Source: JAICND01 sp040905905 (lineage in GTDB: Bacteria > Actinomycetota > Acidimicrobiia > Spongiisociales > ZC4RG35). From it: 59,628 nt of DNA. Position 1 is the stretch's first letter; each line of letters begins with the position of its first letter. This document shows, piece by piece, positions 33,177 through 41,651 of this stretch. The notes below the pieces were generated by a model that saw only the letters and a list, made by a program, of their open reading frames with translations, made no database searches and had not been told where the DNA came from. The translations under genes were made by a program, and so were the position numbers. The stretch is from NCBI GenBank assembly GCA_040905905.1, contig JBBDQN010000003.1, positions 1-59,628 on the forward strand. The letters run 5' to 3'.

Positions 33177-34025
33177 ATGGCCAAACCAACCGTTTTCAAT
33201 CATCAACAATTGCTGGCTCTTGTCAAAGACCAACTGGATGGACATGACGTTGTGATCAAAGACGATGGCTGGACCGTGGTCGATGAAACGGCCGGGGCCG
33301 CTTTTGGTCTAGTCAACCTCGCCCAGCATCTCGATGGCGTTGCCGAGGACAAATGGCCCGAGTGCGTCGGGGAGTGGGTGCAGCGACTCCTCCGAGTCAA
33401 GCCGGCCGCCGTAACCGAATACGAACAGGCCGCTCCGCGGCTTCGGGTTCGACTGGCGGCCGATGCGAGCCAGCCAGGATGGGCCGTTCACCGCAACATT
33501 TGTGACGGGCTCGACGAGATGTTGATGTTGCGCAACGACGTCGGGTGCGAAACCGTAAATCAGGACCAAATTGCAGTCTGGGGGAAGCCGGCCGAACGTG
33601 TCTGGAAAGAAGCCCGGGAGCACACCATCTGGGACGAAACCCGCCAGCGCCGCGTCCTGGCTCGGGGCACCACCAGGGTGGTCTGGGTGAGAGACAGCTT
33701 CTTCGCTTCGAGCCTTCTCCTGAGCCTCGACCACTTGTTGGCTCGCACCAACCGGCACGGGGCATTGGCCATGGCGCCATGCCGCGACGCGCTGTTGTAC
33801 GTCGAGATGACCAACACCGACGTTGTCCACCAGGCGGCAGCAATGATGGAGATAGGAGCTCAGTGGTATGTCGATGGTCCCGGCTCCATCTCTCCTGATG
33901 TGTTCTGGTACCAGCCCGGCGGCCGGATCGAGCGGATCGCCCGGGCGGAAGGTCGGGGCTATCAGAGCTGCTGGGGACCCGAGTTCTCGCTGGCCCTGGC
34001 GGCCCTCGAGGCGAGAACTGGCTGA
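33177..34025 (+). CDS. conserved hypothetical protein
   Basis: A 282-residue soluble protein with no signal or helix bundle. It begins MAKPTVFNHQQLLALVKDQL. The middle has the pattern HRNICDGLDEMLMLRND and the end is hydrophobic to acidic, reminiscent in layout of DUF1444/YtpQ proteins, but I cannot assign it. ATG 33177 has no evident Shine-Dalgarno. It is followed 24 nt later by a class V aminotransferase gene. Confidence 0.6.
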   Translation: MAKPTVFNHQQLLALVKDQLDGHDVVIKDDGWTVVDETAGAAFGLVNLAQHLDGVAEDKWPECVGEWVQRLLRVKPAAVTEYEQAAPRLRVRLAADASQPGWAVHRNICDGLDEMLMLRNDVGCETVNQDQIAVWGKPAERVWKEAREHTIWDETRQRRVLARGTTRVVWVRDSFFASSLLLSLDHLLARTNRHGALAMAPCRDALLYVEMTNTDVVHQAAAMMEIGAQWYVDGPGSISPDVFWYQPGGRIERIARAEGRGYQSCWGPEFSLALAALEARTG

Positions 34026-34049
34026 GGGCGGGTCGTAGCATAAGCAGGG

Positions 34050-35228
34050 ATGGTCAACTCACCCTGGCTGCTCGACCCTGAGGTCATTCATCTCAATCAC
34101 GGCTCATTTGGAGCTACTCCCCTTCCGGTGATCATGGCCCAAGCCGAATGGCGCCAGCGCTTCCAGGCAGATCCGACCTCATTCGTGGTCGACACCTGGG
34201 AACCCGCCCTCGACCAGGCGCGCGAAGCCCTCGCCAGGGTGGTCGGAGCCAACCCTGCTTCTATGGGATTCGTCTCCAACACCACCACCGGGGTAAATGC
34301 AGTGGTGCGATCGTTTCCGTTCTTGGCCGGCGACGAGCTTCTCACCACCGACCACGTCTACAACGCCTGCCGCAACGTTCTCGACTACGCCGCCGCACGT
34401 TCCGGTGCGCGAGTTGTCGTCGCCCCGGTCCCATTTCCGCTCTCGTCGTCGGACGAGGTGGTGAATGCCGTCATGGACCGGGTCACGCCCCACACGCGTT
34501 TCGCCCTCGTCGACCACGTGACCTCGTCCACCGGTCTGGTGCTTCCGGTCGAAACCATCGTCCGACTACTGCAAGACCGAGGGGTGGCCGTCATGGTCGA
34601 TGGCGCTCACGCTCCCGGGATGGTTCCGCTCGAGATCGAGAAGATGGCGCCGTCTTTTTACGCGGGTAATTGTCACAAGTGGCTGTGCGGGGCCCCGGGT
34701 TCGGCTTTCTTGTGGGTCCGCCCCGATCATGCCGATGGCCTCACTCCCACCGTAATCAGTCACGGCGCCAACGACCCCCGGACCGACCGACCTCGCCTGC
34801 ATCTGCTCTTCGACTACCCGGGCACGATCGATCCCAGCCCCTACCTGACGGTTCCCACCGCCATTGACTTTCTCACCTCGCTTCACCCGGACGGGTTAAC
34901 CGGAGTGATGGCCGCCAACCGGGCCCTGGCACTACAGGCCCGAACCATCCTCTGTGAGACCGTTGGCACCGCCCCGCCCGCTCCCGATGACATGATTGGA
35001 TCTCTTGCCGCCGTCGTATTGCCACCAGCGGTCGGCGAGCGGCCGCCCGGATTTATCGACCCCTTCAGCCGACTGTTGCGAGAGAAGTGGAACATTCAGG
35101 TGCCGGTGTTCATCTGGCCGGACTGGCCGACCCGCGATCTGCGGATCTCGGCTGCGCCTTACAACCGCCTGGAGGATTACCTCGTGCTCAGTGAGGCTCT
35201 GATCGTCGAGCTCGCCGCCGCAGCGTGA
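34050..35228 (+). CDS. class V aminotransferase (isopenicillin-N epimerase-like)
   Basis: A 392-residue PLP enzyme. N-terminal HLNHGSFGATP, the PLP-phosphate region FVSNTTTGVNAVVR, the Asp of MVDGAHAPGM and the Schiff-base Lys in AGNCHKWLCG are present. This group includes isopenicillin-N epimerase, cysteine desulfurase-like and ergothioneine C-S lyase-type enzymes; the exact reaction cannot be read. It overlaps the following SDR gene by 4 nt (GTGA), so the two may act on one pathway. Confidence 0.9.
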   Translation: MVNSPWLLDPEVIHLNHGSFGATPLPVIMAQAEWRQRFQADPTSFVVDTWEPALDQAREALARVVGANPASMGFVSNTTTGVNAVVRSFPFLAGDELLTTDHVYNACRNVLDYAAARSGARVVVAPVPFPLSSSDEVVNAVMDRVTPHTRFALVDHVTSSTGLVLPVETIVRLLQDRGVAVMVDGAHAPGMVPLEIEKMAPSFYAGNCHKWLCGAPGSAFLWVRPDHADGLTPTVISHGANDPRTDRPRLHLLFDYPGTIDPSPYLTVPTAIDFLTSLHPDGLTGVMAANRALALQARTILCETVGTAPPAPDDMIGSLAAVVLPPAVGERPPGFIDPFSRLLREKWNIQVPVFIWPDWPTRDLRISAAPYNRLEDYLVLSEALIVELAAAA

Positions 35229-36064
35229 GCGAGTGGACCATCGCCGGGCGAACGGTGGTGGTCACCGGTGGCTCCAGGGGTATTGGCCGCGCCGCGGCCG
35301 AGGCACTCGCTCGCTTCGGCGCTCACGTCGTGCTGGTGGGCCGCGACCGGCAGCGCCACCAACCCGTTCTCGATGCCATCGACTCTGCCGGTGGCATGGG
35401 GACGTTGGTCGAAGCCGATCTCTCAGATCTCTCCGCCGTGGCCCGAGCTGCCGGGACCCTCCAGGAAGCCGATCCTCCGGTCACGGTCTTGATCAACAAC
35501 GCGGGAGTGGCTGGCGCCCGCGGAGTTACCGTCGACGGCTTCGAAATGGCTTTCGGGGTCAACCACCTCGCCCACTTTCTCTTGACGCGGCTCCTCCTGG
35601 ATGTGATCGTCGTCCACTCCCCCGGGCGCATCCTCACGTTGTCCTCCGACGCCCATCTCGGGATGGGCTCCCTCGATTTGGAGGGAGTGGTTGGAAGCAC
35701 CAGGTCCTGGTTCGGCGCCTCCGAATACCGGCGATCGAAAGCAGCCAATGTGGCCTTTACCGTGGAGTTGAGCAGGCGTCTCGCAGGCACTGGAGTGGTG
35801 GCCGCAGCCGTTCACCCAGGGTTGGTTGCCACCGGAATCTGGCGCAGCCTCCCCACTCCGATTCGAGCGTTGTTGACGATGAGGATGGTCGCTCCCGAAG
35901 TCGGAGCCGCTCTATTGGTGGATTGTGCAACCGTGTCGGAGCTGATTGCGGGGGGTTACTACACCCCTGTCGGGATCGGCAGGGCAGCCGGTTATGCGAC
36001 CGACCCGTCCACCGCCCGAACGTTGTGGGAGCGAAGTGAGGAATTGGTTGCTAGATGGTTGTGA
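35225..36064 (+). CDS. short-chain dehydrogenase/reductase
   Basis: A 279-residue SDR. The cofactor motif VTGGSRGIGRA (TGxxxGIG), LINNAG, catalytic Ser in LTLSSDAH and Tyr-x-x-x-Lys in YRRSKAAN are all intact. The architecture is that of retinol-dehydrogenase-like oxidoreductases using NAD(P)H. Translation from GTG 35225 overlaps the aminotransferase stop, and its own end overlaps the JAMM gene by 10 nt. Confidence 0.93.
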   Translation: MSEWTIAGRTVVVTGGSRGIGRAAAEALARFGAHVVLVGRDRQRHQPVLDAIDSAGGMGTLVEADLSDLSAVARAAGTLQEADPPVTVLINNAGVAGARGVTVDGFEMAFGVNHLAHFLLTRLLLDVIVVHSPGRILTLSSDAHLGMGSLDLEGVVGSTRSWFGASEYRRSKAANVAFTVELSRRLAGTGVVAAAVHPGLVATGIWRSLPTPIRALLTMRMVAPEVGAALLVDCATVSELIAGGYYTPVGIGRAAGYATDPSTARTLWERSEELVARWL

Positions 36065-36459
36065 GAAATCTCCTGATTCCCTGGCAGGCATACGAGGCGA
36101 TGCGGGCCCACGCCGAGTTCTGCTCGCCCCTGGAGTGTTGCGGTCTGTTGGCCGGAGCCACCCCGGACCGGGTTTCTTTCGTGTACCCGCTCACCAACGC
36201 CGACCTGTCTCCAGTGGCTTACACGATCGAGCCCTATGAGCACTACCGGGCATGGAAACACGCCGAGGACAACGGCTTGGACCTGATCGGCGCATTTCAC
36301 TCCCACCCCCAGGGTCCGGCCCACCCATCACCCACCGACCTGCGTCTGGCTGTCGAACCCGATTGGATCTACGTGATCGTCAGCGGTGCCCGGATGCGCG
36401 GCTTTCTCATGAACGACCACTCCGCGACCGAGGTGCGGCTCGTCATCCCATTCTTGTGA
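36055..36459 (+). CDS. JAMM/Mov34 metalloprotease
   Basis: A 134-residue protein with the complete JAMM signature: Glu27 in SPLECCG, then HSHP (H82, H84), PSPTD (Asp95), coordinating a catalytic zinc. Actinobacterial relatives (Mec+) remove the C-terminal residue from sulfur-carrier proteins such as CysO. No sulfur carrier is seen here. It converges on an E1-like rhodanese protein, a classical partner type, with 5 nt between the stops. Confidence 0.9.
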   Translation: MVVRNLLIPWQAYEAMRAHAEFCSPLECCGLLAGATPDRVSFVYPLTNADLSPVAYTIEPYEHYRAWKHAEDNGLDLIGAFHSHPQGPAHPSPTDLRLAVEPDWIYVIVSGARMRGFLMNDHSATEVRLVIPFL

Positions 36460-36464
36460 TTGGC

Positions 36465-37646
36465 TCAGGCTCTTCCGGCTGGTAAACAACTCTGGTCGTA
36501 ATCCACCAGAGGTGGGGGTGAGGACTCGTCGGAGCACGCCGGGCACGAAGGATCGCGGTTCACCTTCACCGTCATGAAATCCTGGTCCAAGGCGTCATAC
36601 ACCAGCAACCTGCCGACCATAGGGTCACCCAGTCCCAGCAGCAGCTTGATCGCCTCCATCGCTTGGAGCGAGCCGATAATCCCGGGCAGAACCCCCAACA
36701 CTCCGGCCTCGGCGCAGTTGGGCGCCAACTCCGGCGGCGGCGGCAGCGGGAAGAGGCACCGGTAACAGGGGCCCTGGTAAGGGTCAAAGACCGCAACCTG
36801 GCCCTCGAATCGAAAGATCGAGCCATGGACTACCGGTGTCCGCAACCGGAGTGAGGCGTCGTTGACCAGGTATCTGGTGGGAAAGTTGTCGGCCCCGTCG
36901 ACGATGACGTCACAGTCCGACAGCAGGTCGAGGACATTGGAAGCTTCGAGTCGCTCCTGGCGTCCATCGACGATGACATCGGGGTTTATGGCAGCAAGAG
37001 TCTGACGAGCCGATTCGACCTTGGCCTTCCCCAACCGGTCGACACCATGCAGGATCTGCCTTTGCAGGTTGGAAGCGTCGACAACGTCGAAGTCGATGAT
37101 GCTGAGGTTGCCTACCCCGGCTGCCGCCAAGTAGAGCGCTACCGGAGAACCGAGCCCACCGGCACCGATCACCGCGACGTTCGACGAGAGCAGTTTGCGT
37201 TGACCGGCCTCCCCGACCTCAGGCAACACGAGGTGGCGGGCGTAACGTTGCCGTTGTTCCTCGGACAGTGCGCTGTCCACACTGATCGGGCGGCCCTCCG
37301 ACTTCCACCTCACGATGCCACCCGCCAGGTTGGCCACACTCTCGTAGCCCATGTCCTGGATCGTCTTGGCGGCCAGGGCCGAACGGATCCCTGTGGCGCA
37401 ATAGACCACGATCGGGCGCTGAGCCGCGAAACCGGAACGCGAAATCGCCGCCTCTACGGATGAACGCGGGATCAGGGCTGCCCCGGGGATGACGCCGGTG
37501 ACGAATTCCTCGGGCTCGCGGCAATCGATCAGGACCACCTCACCCGCGGCGATCGCCCCGGCCACCTCGGCGGGTGCGACCTCGCGAACTTCGCTCCGGG
37601 CTTGCGCCACCATTTCCTGATATGAGAGGGGCATCCCTGGAATCAT
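36465..37646 (-). CDS. rhodanese and E1-like (MoeB/ThiF) adenylyltransferase fusion
   Basis: About 393 residues. The rhodanese domain comes first (about 15-110, active Cys in VVYCATGIRSALAA), followed by an E1-like domain (about 125-375) with VIGAGGLGSPVALYLAAAGVG, DFDVVDASNLQRQ and a C-terminal zinc CPAC and CYRC pair. MoeB/MoeZ-type proteins adenylate and sulfurate carrier proteins for molybdopterin, cysteine or thiamine synthesis; the usual order is E1 then rhodanese, so this order is reversed. Start: ATG 37646 or 37634 is preferred over 37706, which would overlap the start of the divergent pntAB. Confidence 0.88.
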   Translation of the reverse strand: MIPGMPLSYQEMVAQARSEVREVAPAEVAGAIAAGEVVLIDCREPEEFVTGVIPGAALIPRSSVEAAISRSGFAAQRPIVVYCATGIRSALAAKTIQDMGYESVANLAGGIVRWKSEGRPISVDSALSEEQRQRYARHLVLPEVGEAGQRKLLSSNVAVIGAGGLGSPVALYLAAAGVGNLSIIDFDVVDASNLQRQILHGVDRLGKAKVESARQTLAAINPDVIVDGRQERLEASNVLDLLSDCDVIVDGADNFPTRYLVNDASLRLRTPVVHGSIFRFEGQVAVFDPYQGPCYRCLFPLPPPPELAPNCAEAGVLGVLPGIIGSLQAMEAIKLLLGLGDPMVGRLLVYDALDQDFMTVKVNRDPSCPACSDESSPPPLVDYDQSCLPAGRA

Positions 37647-37698
37647 AAGACGGAAGTCGAACGACGGAAGCCCCGAGAAAACCTCGTAGAGTTTGGGC

Positions 37699-37983
37699 AT
37701 GGACATCGTCGACGTTTACGTCTTCGTGCTCGCCGGATTCGTCGGCTACCAGGTCATCAGCCGGGTTCCTGCCCTTCTCCATACACCGCTGATGGCCGCC
37801 ACCAACGCCATCTCCGGCATCTCGCTGGTGGGTTCACTGGTGGCGGCAGGGTCCGGACGGAACACCGTCGCCACCATCCTTGGAGTGATTGCCGTTACCT
37901 GCGCCATGGCCAACGTCGTTGGAGGTTTCCTCATCACCGATCGGATGCTGCGCATGTTCCGACGCACCAGCCCGCCCAAGTAG
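37699..37983 (+). CDS. pntAB: proton-translocating transhydrogenase, alpha-2 (membrane) subunit
   Basis: A 94-residue PntAB-type subunit with about three to four helices (VDVYVFVLAGFVGYQVISRVP; LMAATNAISGISLVGSL; ATILGVIAVTCAMANVVGGFLITDRM). It forms part of the proton channel of transhydrogenase, which couples NADH/NADP+ hydride transfer to proton flow. TAGAGT lies 6 nt before ATG, so it is probably leaderless. Downstream is pntB; no catalytic pntAA is nearby. Confidence 0.9.
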   Translation: MDIVDVYVFVLAGFVGYQVISRVPALLHTPLMAATNAISGISLVGSLVAAGSGRNTVATILGVIAVTCAMANVVGGFLITDRMLRMFRRTSPPK

Positions 37984-38002
37984 CGAACTTGATCGAAATT
38001 TC

Positions 38003-39391
38003 GTGAACAGGGAGATCCTCACCCAGGTCACGTATCTGGTGGCTTCAGTGCTCTTCATCCTGGGTCTGCGCAGCCTGACCAAACCAGACCAGGCCCGGCG
38101 CGGCATGAATCTGGCGGCGTTGGGGATGTTGCTCGCCATCGTCGGCACCCTCGCCAAAGCGGAGATTGTCAGCTACGGCTGGATCGCGGTGGGGCTCGTG
38201 TTGGGTACCGCGATCGGCTACCCGCTTGGAATGTGGGTGCCCATGACGGCGATGCCGCAACGGATCGCCTTCTCCCACATGTTCGGAGCCCTGGCCGCCA
38301 CTCTGGTTGGCGTTGCCGAGTATCACACAGACCTCACTGAGGGCCACCCCATCTCCGGAGCGAAGATGGCCGCCCTCGCCTTTGAGGTGTTGTTCGGTGC
38401 CTTAACGGTCACGGGAAGCTTCGTGGCGTTTGGCAAGCTGGCAGAATTCCTGCCGGGCCGCCCGATCACTTACAAAGGCCAGAACGCAGTCAACCTGGCG
38501 TTGGCGGCGGTGGCGGTGGGTTTGTTCATCTTTCTGATCATTCGCCCCGAGACGTCTCCTGCCTTCTACTTGATGTTGGGTCTGGCTACCTTGATCGGGC
38601 TGTTCCTGGTACTGCCCATCGGCGGCGCCGACATGCCGGTGGTGATGTCGCTGATGAACTCTTATGCGGGTCTGGCTGCCGCTGCCACCGGTTTTGCCAT
38701 CGGCAATGAAGTGCTGATCATCGCCGGTGCCCTCGACGGGGCCAGCGGCTTCATTCTCTCGGTGGTGATGTCGAAGGCCATGAACCGCTCTTTCTCCAAC
38801 GTATTGTTTGGCGCGTTTGGAAAAGTGCAACCAACCAGTGTCCGTACTACAGAGGGCCTGACGGTTTCGGAGATCACCCCCGAGGATGCCGCCCTCCAGC
38901 TTGGTTATGCAAAGTCGGTCATCGTGGTGCCGGGCTACGGGATGGCTGTGGCCCAGGCCCAACATCAGATCCGGGAACTGGCAGAACTGATAGAGAAAAA
39001 CGGGGGTGAGGTGCGGTACGCGATCCATCCGGTGGCCGGAAGGATGCCCGGCCATATGAACGTCCTCCTGGCAGAGGCCAACGTGCCGTATGACCGCCTG
39101 TACGACATGGACGAAATCAACGACCGTTTTGGCGAAGCCGACATCGCTCTGGTCATCGGAGCAAACGACGTTGTCAACCCGGCCGCCCGCAACGATCCCG
39201 GCAGCCCGATCTATGGCATGCCCATTCTCAATGCAGATCAAGCCAGACGGGTGATCGTGCTCAAGCGGGGAATGAGCCCGGGTTTTGCCGGGATCGAAAA
39301 CGACCTCTTCTACCAGCCCAACACCTCGATGTTGTTTGGGGATGCCAAGACCTCCTTAGCCAGGGTGATCGCCGAAGTGAAAGCCGCATGA
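38003..39391 (+). CDS. pntB: NAD(P) transhydrogenase beta subunit
   Basis: A 462-residue subunit. About nine helices form the membrane part (1-275), ending before the NADP-binding domain III, which shows VIVVPGYGMAVAQAQH, HPVAGRMPGHMNVLLAEA and IGANDVVNPAARNDPGSPIYGMP. The GTG start at 38003 has no Shine-Dalgarno but is 19 nt after pntAB. Together with pntAB it is the membrane and NADP half of the enzyme. The NAD-binding subunit (PntAA) must be encoded elsewhere for function. Confidence 0.95.
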   Translation: MNREILTQVTYLVASVLFILGLRSLTKPDQARRGMNLAALGMLLAIVGTLAKAEIVSYGWIAVGLVLGTAIGYPLGMWVPMTAMPQRIAFSHMFGALAATLVGVAEYHTDLTEGHPISGAKMAALAFEVLFGALTVTGSFVAFGKLAEFLPGRPITYKGQNAVNLALAAVAVGLFIFLIIRPETSPAFYLMLGLATLIGLFLVLPIGGADMPVVMSLMNSYAGLAAAATGFAIGNEVLIIAGALDGASGFILSVVMSKAMNRSFSNVLFGAFGKVQPTSVRTTEGLTVSEITPEDAALQLGYAKSVIVVPGYGMAVAQAQHQIRELAELIEKNGGEVRYAIHPVAGRMPGHMNVLLAEANVPYDRLYDMDEINDRFGEADIALVIGANDVVNPAARNDPGSPIYGMPILNADQARRVIVLKRGMSPGFAGIENDLFYQPNTSMLFGDAKTSLARVIAEVKAA

Positions 39392-40620
39392 GTTCGCTCT
39401 GGCACGCGTTCGCCGAGATGTACGTGGTACAGGATCACCCCTTCGTTGTGGCCAGGGGCGAGGGTTGTCACGTCTTCGATCAGGCCGGCAACCGATATCT
39501 CGACGCCACCGCCGGTCTCTGGTTCGCCAACCTGGGTTATGGCCGGCCGGAAGTGATCGAGGCGGTCAGACGTCAGATGGAGACTCTCTTCGCCTACCAC
39601 ACGTTCACCGATTTTGCGGCTCCACCCACGATCGAGTTGGCCGACCACATCGCCTCCAAAGTCTCCCAGCGGGGCTCAAAGGTGTTCTTCACCAGTGGCG
39701 GATCCGACGCGGTCGATACCGCCGCCAAGCTCGTTCGCCGGTTTCACGCTCTGACCGGTAATCCTCAGCGGACGGTTTTTATCGCTCGAGATTGGGCCTA
39801 CCACGGCATGCACACCTACGGGACCTCTTTGGCGGGGATCGAAACCAACCGGGCCGGCTACGGCGACCTCGTGGGCGACGTAGTGATCGTCCCCCATGAC
39901 GACCCCGAGGCCGTCGCCAAAGCGATCGAACACGCCGGGACAGACAGAATTGCCGGCCTGTTCTGTGAACCGGTAATCGGGGCGGGCGGGGTGCGGCCGG
40001 TGCCCCTCGACTATTTGCTGGGCGTGCGGGACCTGGTCCGGCAAGCGGGAGGTCTCTTCATCTCCGACGAAGTGATCACCGGTTTTGGCCGGCTGGGCGA
40101 CTGGTTTGGGGCCAATCGTTTCAACCTCGAACCGGACCTGATTCTGTTCGCCAAGGGGGTGACAGCCGGTTACCAGCCCTTAGGTGGTGTCGTTGCCGCG
40201 CCCAACGTCGCCGCGCCTTTCTTCGAGACGCCGGGTGTCATGTGGCGGCACGGTTACACCTATTCGGGCCATGCCTCAGCCTGCGCGGCCGGTCTGGCGG
40301 TCTGTCGCATCTACCAGGAGGAATCTGTTTTCGCCCGGGCGAACGAGCTGGAGAACGAGTTGGCCCAGGCCCTTGCAAGCCTCGAGCACCTCACCCCGGT
40401 GACCGGCATCAGGGCCGGCACGGGAGCCATGGCCGCGGTGCAACTCGACCCCGATGACCCAACCTTGGCACCGAGGATCACGGCCGCAGTGAGGGAACTT
40501 GGTGTCATCACCCGGGCCATCGCCGGCAACGGGCTGCAGATCTCGCCCCCGTTAGTGTTCACACCTTCACATGTGGAGGAGATGACCGAGGCACTTCGGC
40601 GCGGCATCGGGTCGATCTGA
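39388..40620 (+). CDS. class III pyridoxal-phosphate aminotransferase
   Basis: A 410-residue omega-type aminotransferase. The PLP-site motif is ISDEVITGFGRLG, the Schiff-base Lys lies in ILFAKGVTAGYQPLGG, and FFTSGGSDAVDTAAKL near 100 binds the cofactor phosphate. Such enzymes transaminate diamines, beta-alanine or adenosylmethionine-like donors; which one is unknown. ATG 39388 overlaps the pntB stop (ATGA), so the enzyme is translated with transhydrogenase. Confidence 0.92.
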   Translation: MSSLWHAFAEMYVVQDHPFVVARGEGCHVFDQAGNRYLDATAGLWFANLGYGRPEVIEAVRRQMETLFAYHTFTDFAAPPTIELADHIASKVSQRGSKVFFTSGGSDAVDTAAKLVRRFHALTGNPQRTVFIARDWAYHGMHTYGTSLAGIETNRAGYGDLVGDVVIVPHDDPEAVAKAIEHAGTDRIAGLFCEPVIGAGGVRPVPLDYLLGVRDLVRQAGGLFISDEVITGFGRLGDWFGANRFNLEPDLILFAKGVTAGYQPLGGVVAAPNVAAPFFETPGVMWRHGYTYSGHASACAAGLAVCRIYQEESVFARANELENELAQALASLEHLTPVTGIRAGTGAMAAVQLDPDDPTLAPRITAAVRELGVITRAIAGNGLQISPPLVFTPSHVEEMTEALRRGIGSI

Positions 40621-40655
40621 ATTTGTAGTCTCGTGCGCCAGGAGGTTGATCGATC

Positions 40656-40937
40656 GTGACTGTCCCCGCCCAGGCCTACCCGGAAGCGAGCCAATCAACG
40701 ACCATCCTGGTCCTAGGGATACTCAGCATCGCCTGCTGTGGAGCTTTAGGCATCGCCGCCTGGGTGATGGGCAACAACGAAATACAGGCCATCGACGAGG
40801 GTCGGCGTCCACCCCAGAACCGGTCTACCGCCAATATTGGAAAAGTCATTGGCATGGTTGGTATCGGTCTATGGCTCCTCGGCGCCGTCCTGAGCATGAC
40901 GGGAGCATTGGTATTGCCGTTTGCAGGGCTTAATTGA
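40656..40937 (+). CDS. DUF4190 small membrane protein
   Basis: A 93-residue protein with two helices around a short loop: ILVLGILSIACCGALGIAAW, then GNNEIQAIDEGR, then a second helix ending LVLPFAG. This is the DUF4190 pattern. GTG 40656 has a strong AGGAGG 8 nt upstream. It overlaps the following DUF2752 gene (TTGA) and has a paralog at 41331. Function unknown. Confidence 0.8.
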   Translation: MTVPAQAYPEASQSTTILVLGILSIACCGALGIAAWVMGNNEIQAIDEGRRPPQNRSTANIGKVIGMVGIGLWLLGAVLSMTGALVLPFAGLN

Positions 40938-41314
40938 AGAAGCCCTCTCGCTGGGTGTACTGGCTGGGCCCTTTCGCTCTGGCTGTCCTGTTGGCGTGGA
41001 CACCAACCGACGATGGACCCACGATCTGTCCCTTTGCCCTGCTGACCGGGCACGCCTGCCCTGGGTGCGGCATGACCCGGGCTTTGGCCTATCTGGTCCG
41101 GGGCGACCTCGGCCAAGCCATCGACTATCACCCGCTGTCGCTGGTTTTGGCCCTGGCGGGCGCCGTAGGAATCGTGTGGCTGGTCGGCAAACAAAAGTGG
41201 GGCTGGTCGGCCCCGTCGTTGAAAATGGTAAACCTGGCTCTGATGGCGGCAGGCGTGCTGGCCTTGGGCGTATGGTTTACTCGAATCGCCACCGGGACAC
41301 TGCCCCCCGTTTGA
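40934..41314 (+). CDS. DUF2752 membrane protein
   Basis: A 126-residue protein with three to four helices. The diagnostic DUF2752 motif CPFALLTGHACPGCGMTRAL lies near residues 32-51 and includes three Cys. The function is unknown. A TTG start overlaps the stop of the DUF4190 gene, so translation is coupled. Confidence 0.85.
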   Translation: MKKPSRWVYWLGPFALAVLLAWTPTDDGPTICPFALLTGHACPGCGMTRALAYLVRGDLGQAIDYHPLSLVLALAGAVGIVWLVGKQKWGWSAPSLKMVNLALMAAGVLALGVWFTRIATGTLPPV

Positions 41315-41330
41315 GACAGGAGATGAAAAC

Positions 41331-41651
41331 GTGACCACGGAACCGCAAGCGGGGTATCCCGAGCAGAGCCAGGCCGTCACGATCCTGGTCCTCGGCATCC
41401 TCTCGATCGTGATCTGTCAGATTCTCGGTCCCTTCGCCTGGAAGATGGGAAACGACGAACTCAAGGCGATCACCGAGGGCCGCCGTTCTCCCGAGGGTCA
41501 GGGAATGGCCCAGGCCGGGAAGATATGCGGGATCGTCGGCACCGTGCTCTTGGGACTGGCAATCATCATCCTTATCCTGGTTTTTCTGGTCCTGATTCCG
41601 GTTGGCATTGTCACCTCTGCCGAATTCGGAGGGTTCGACTTCACCCCTTGA
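41331..41651 (+). CDS. DUF4190 small membrane protein, second copy
   Basis: A 106-residue paralog of the protein at 40656: ILVLGILSIVICQILGPFAW, then GNDELKAITEGRR, then a long final helix. GTG start with ACAGGAG upstream. It completes a DUF4190-DUF2752-DUF4190 run, and its end overlaps the converging mrp gene by about 11 nt. Confidence 0.8.
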   Translation: MTTEPQAGYPEQSQAVTILVLGILSIVICQILGPFAWKMGNDELKAITEGRRSPEGQGMAQAGKICGIVGTVLLGLAIIILILVFLVLIPVGIVTSAEFGGFDFTP

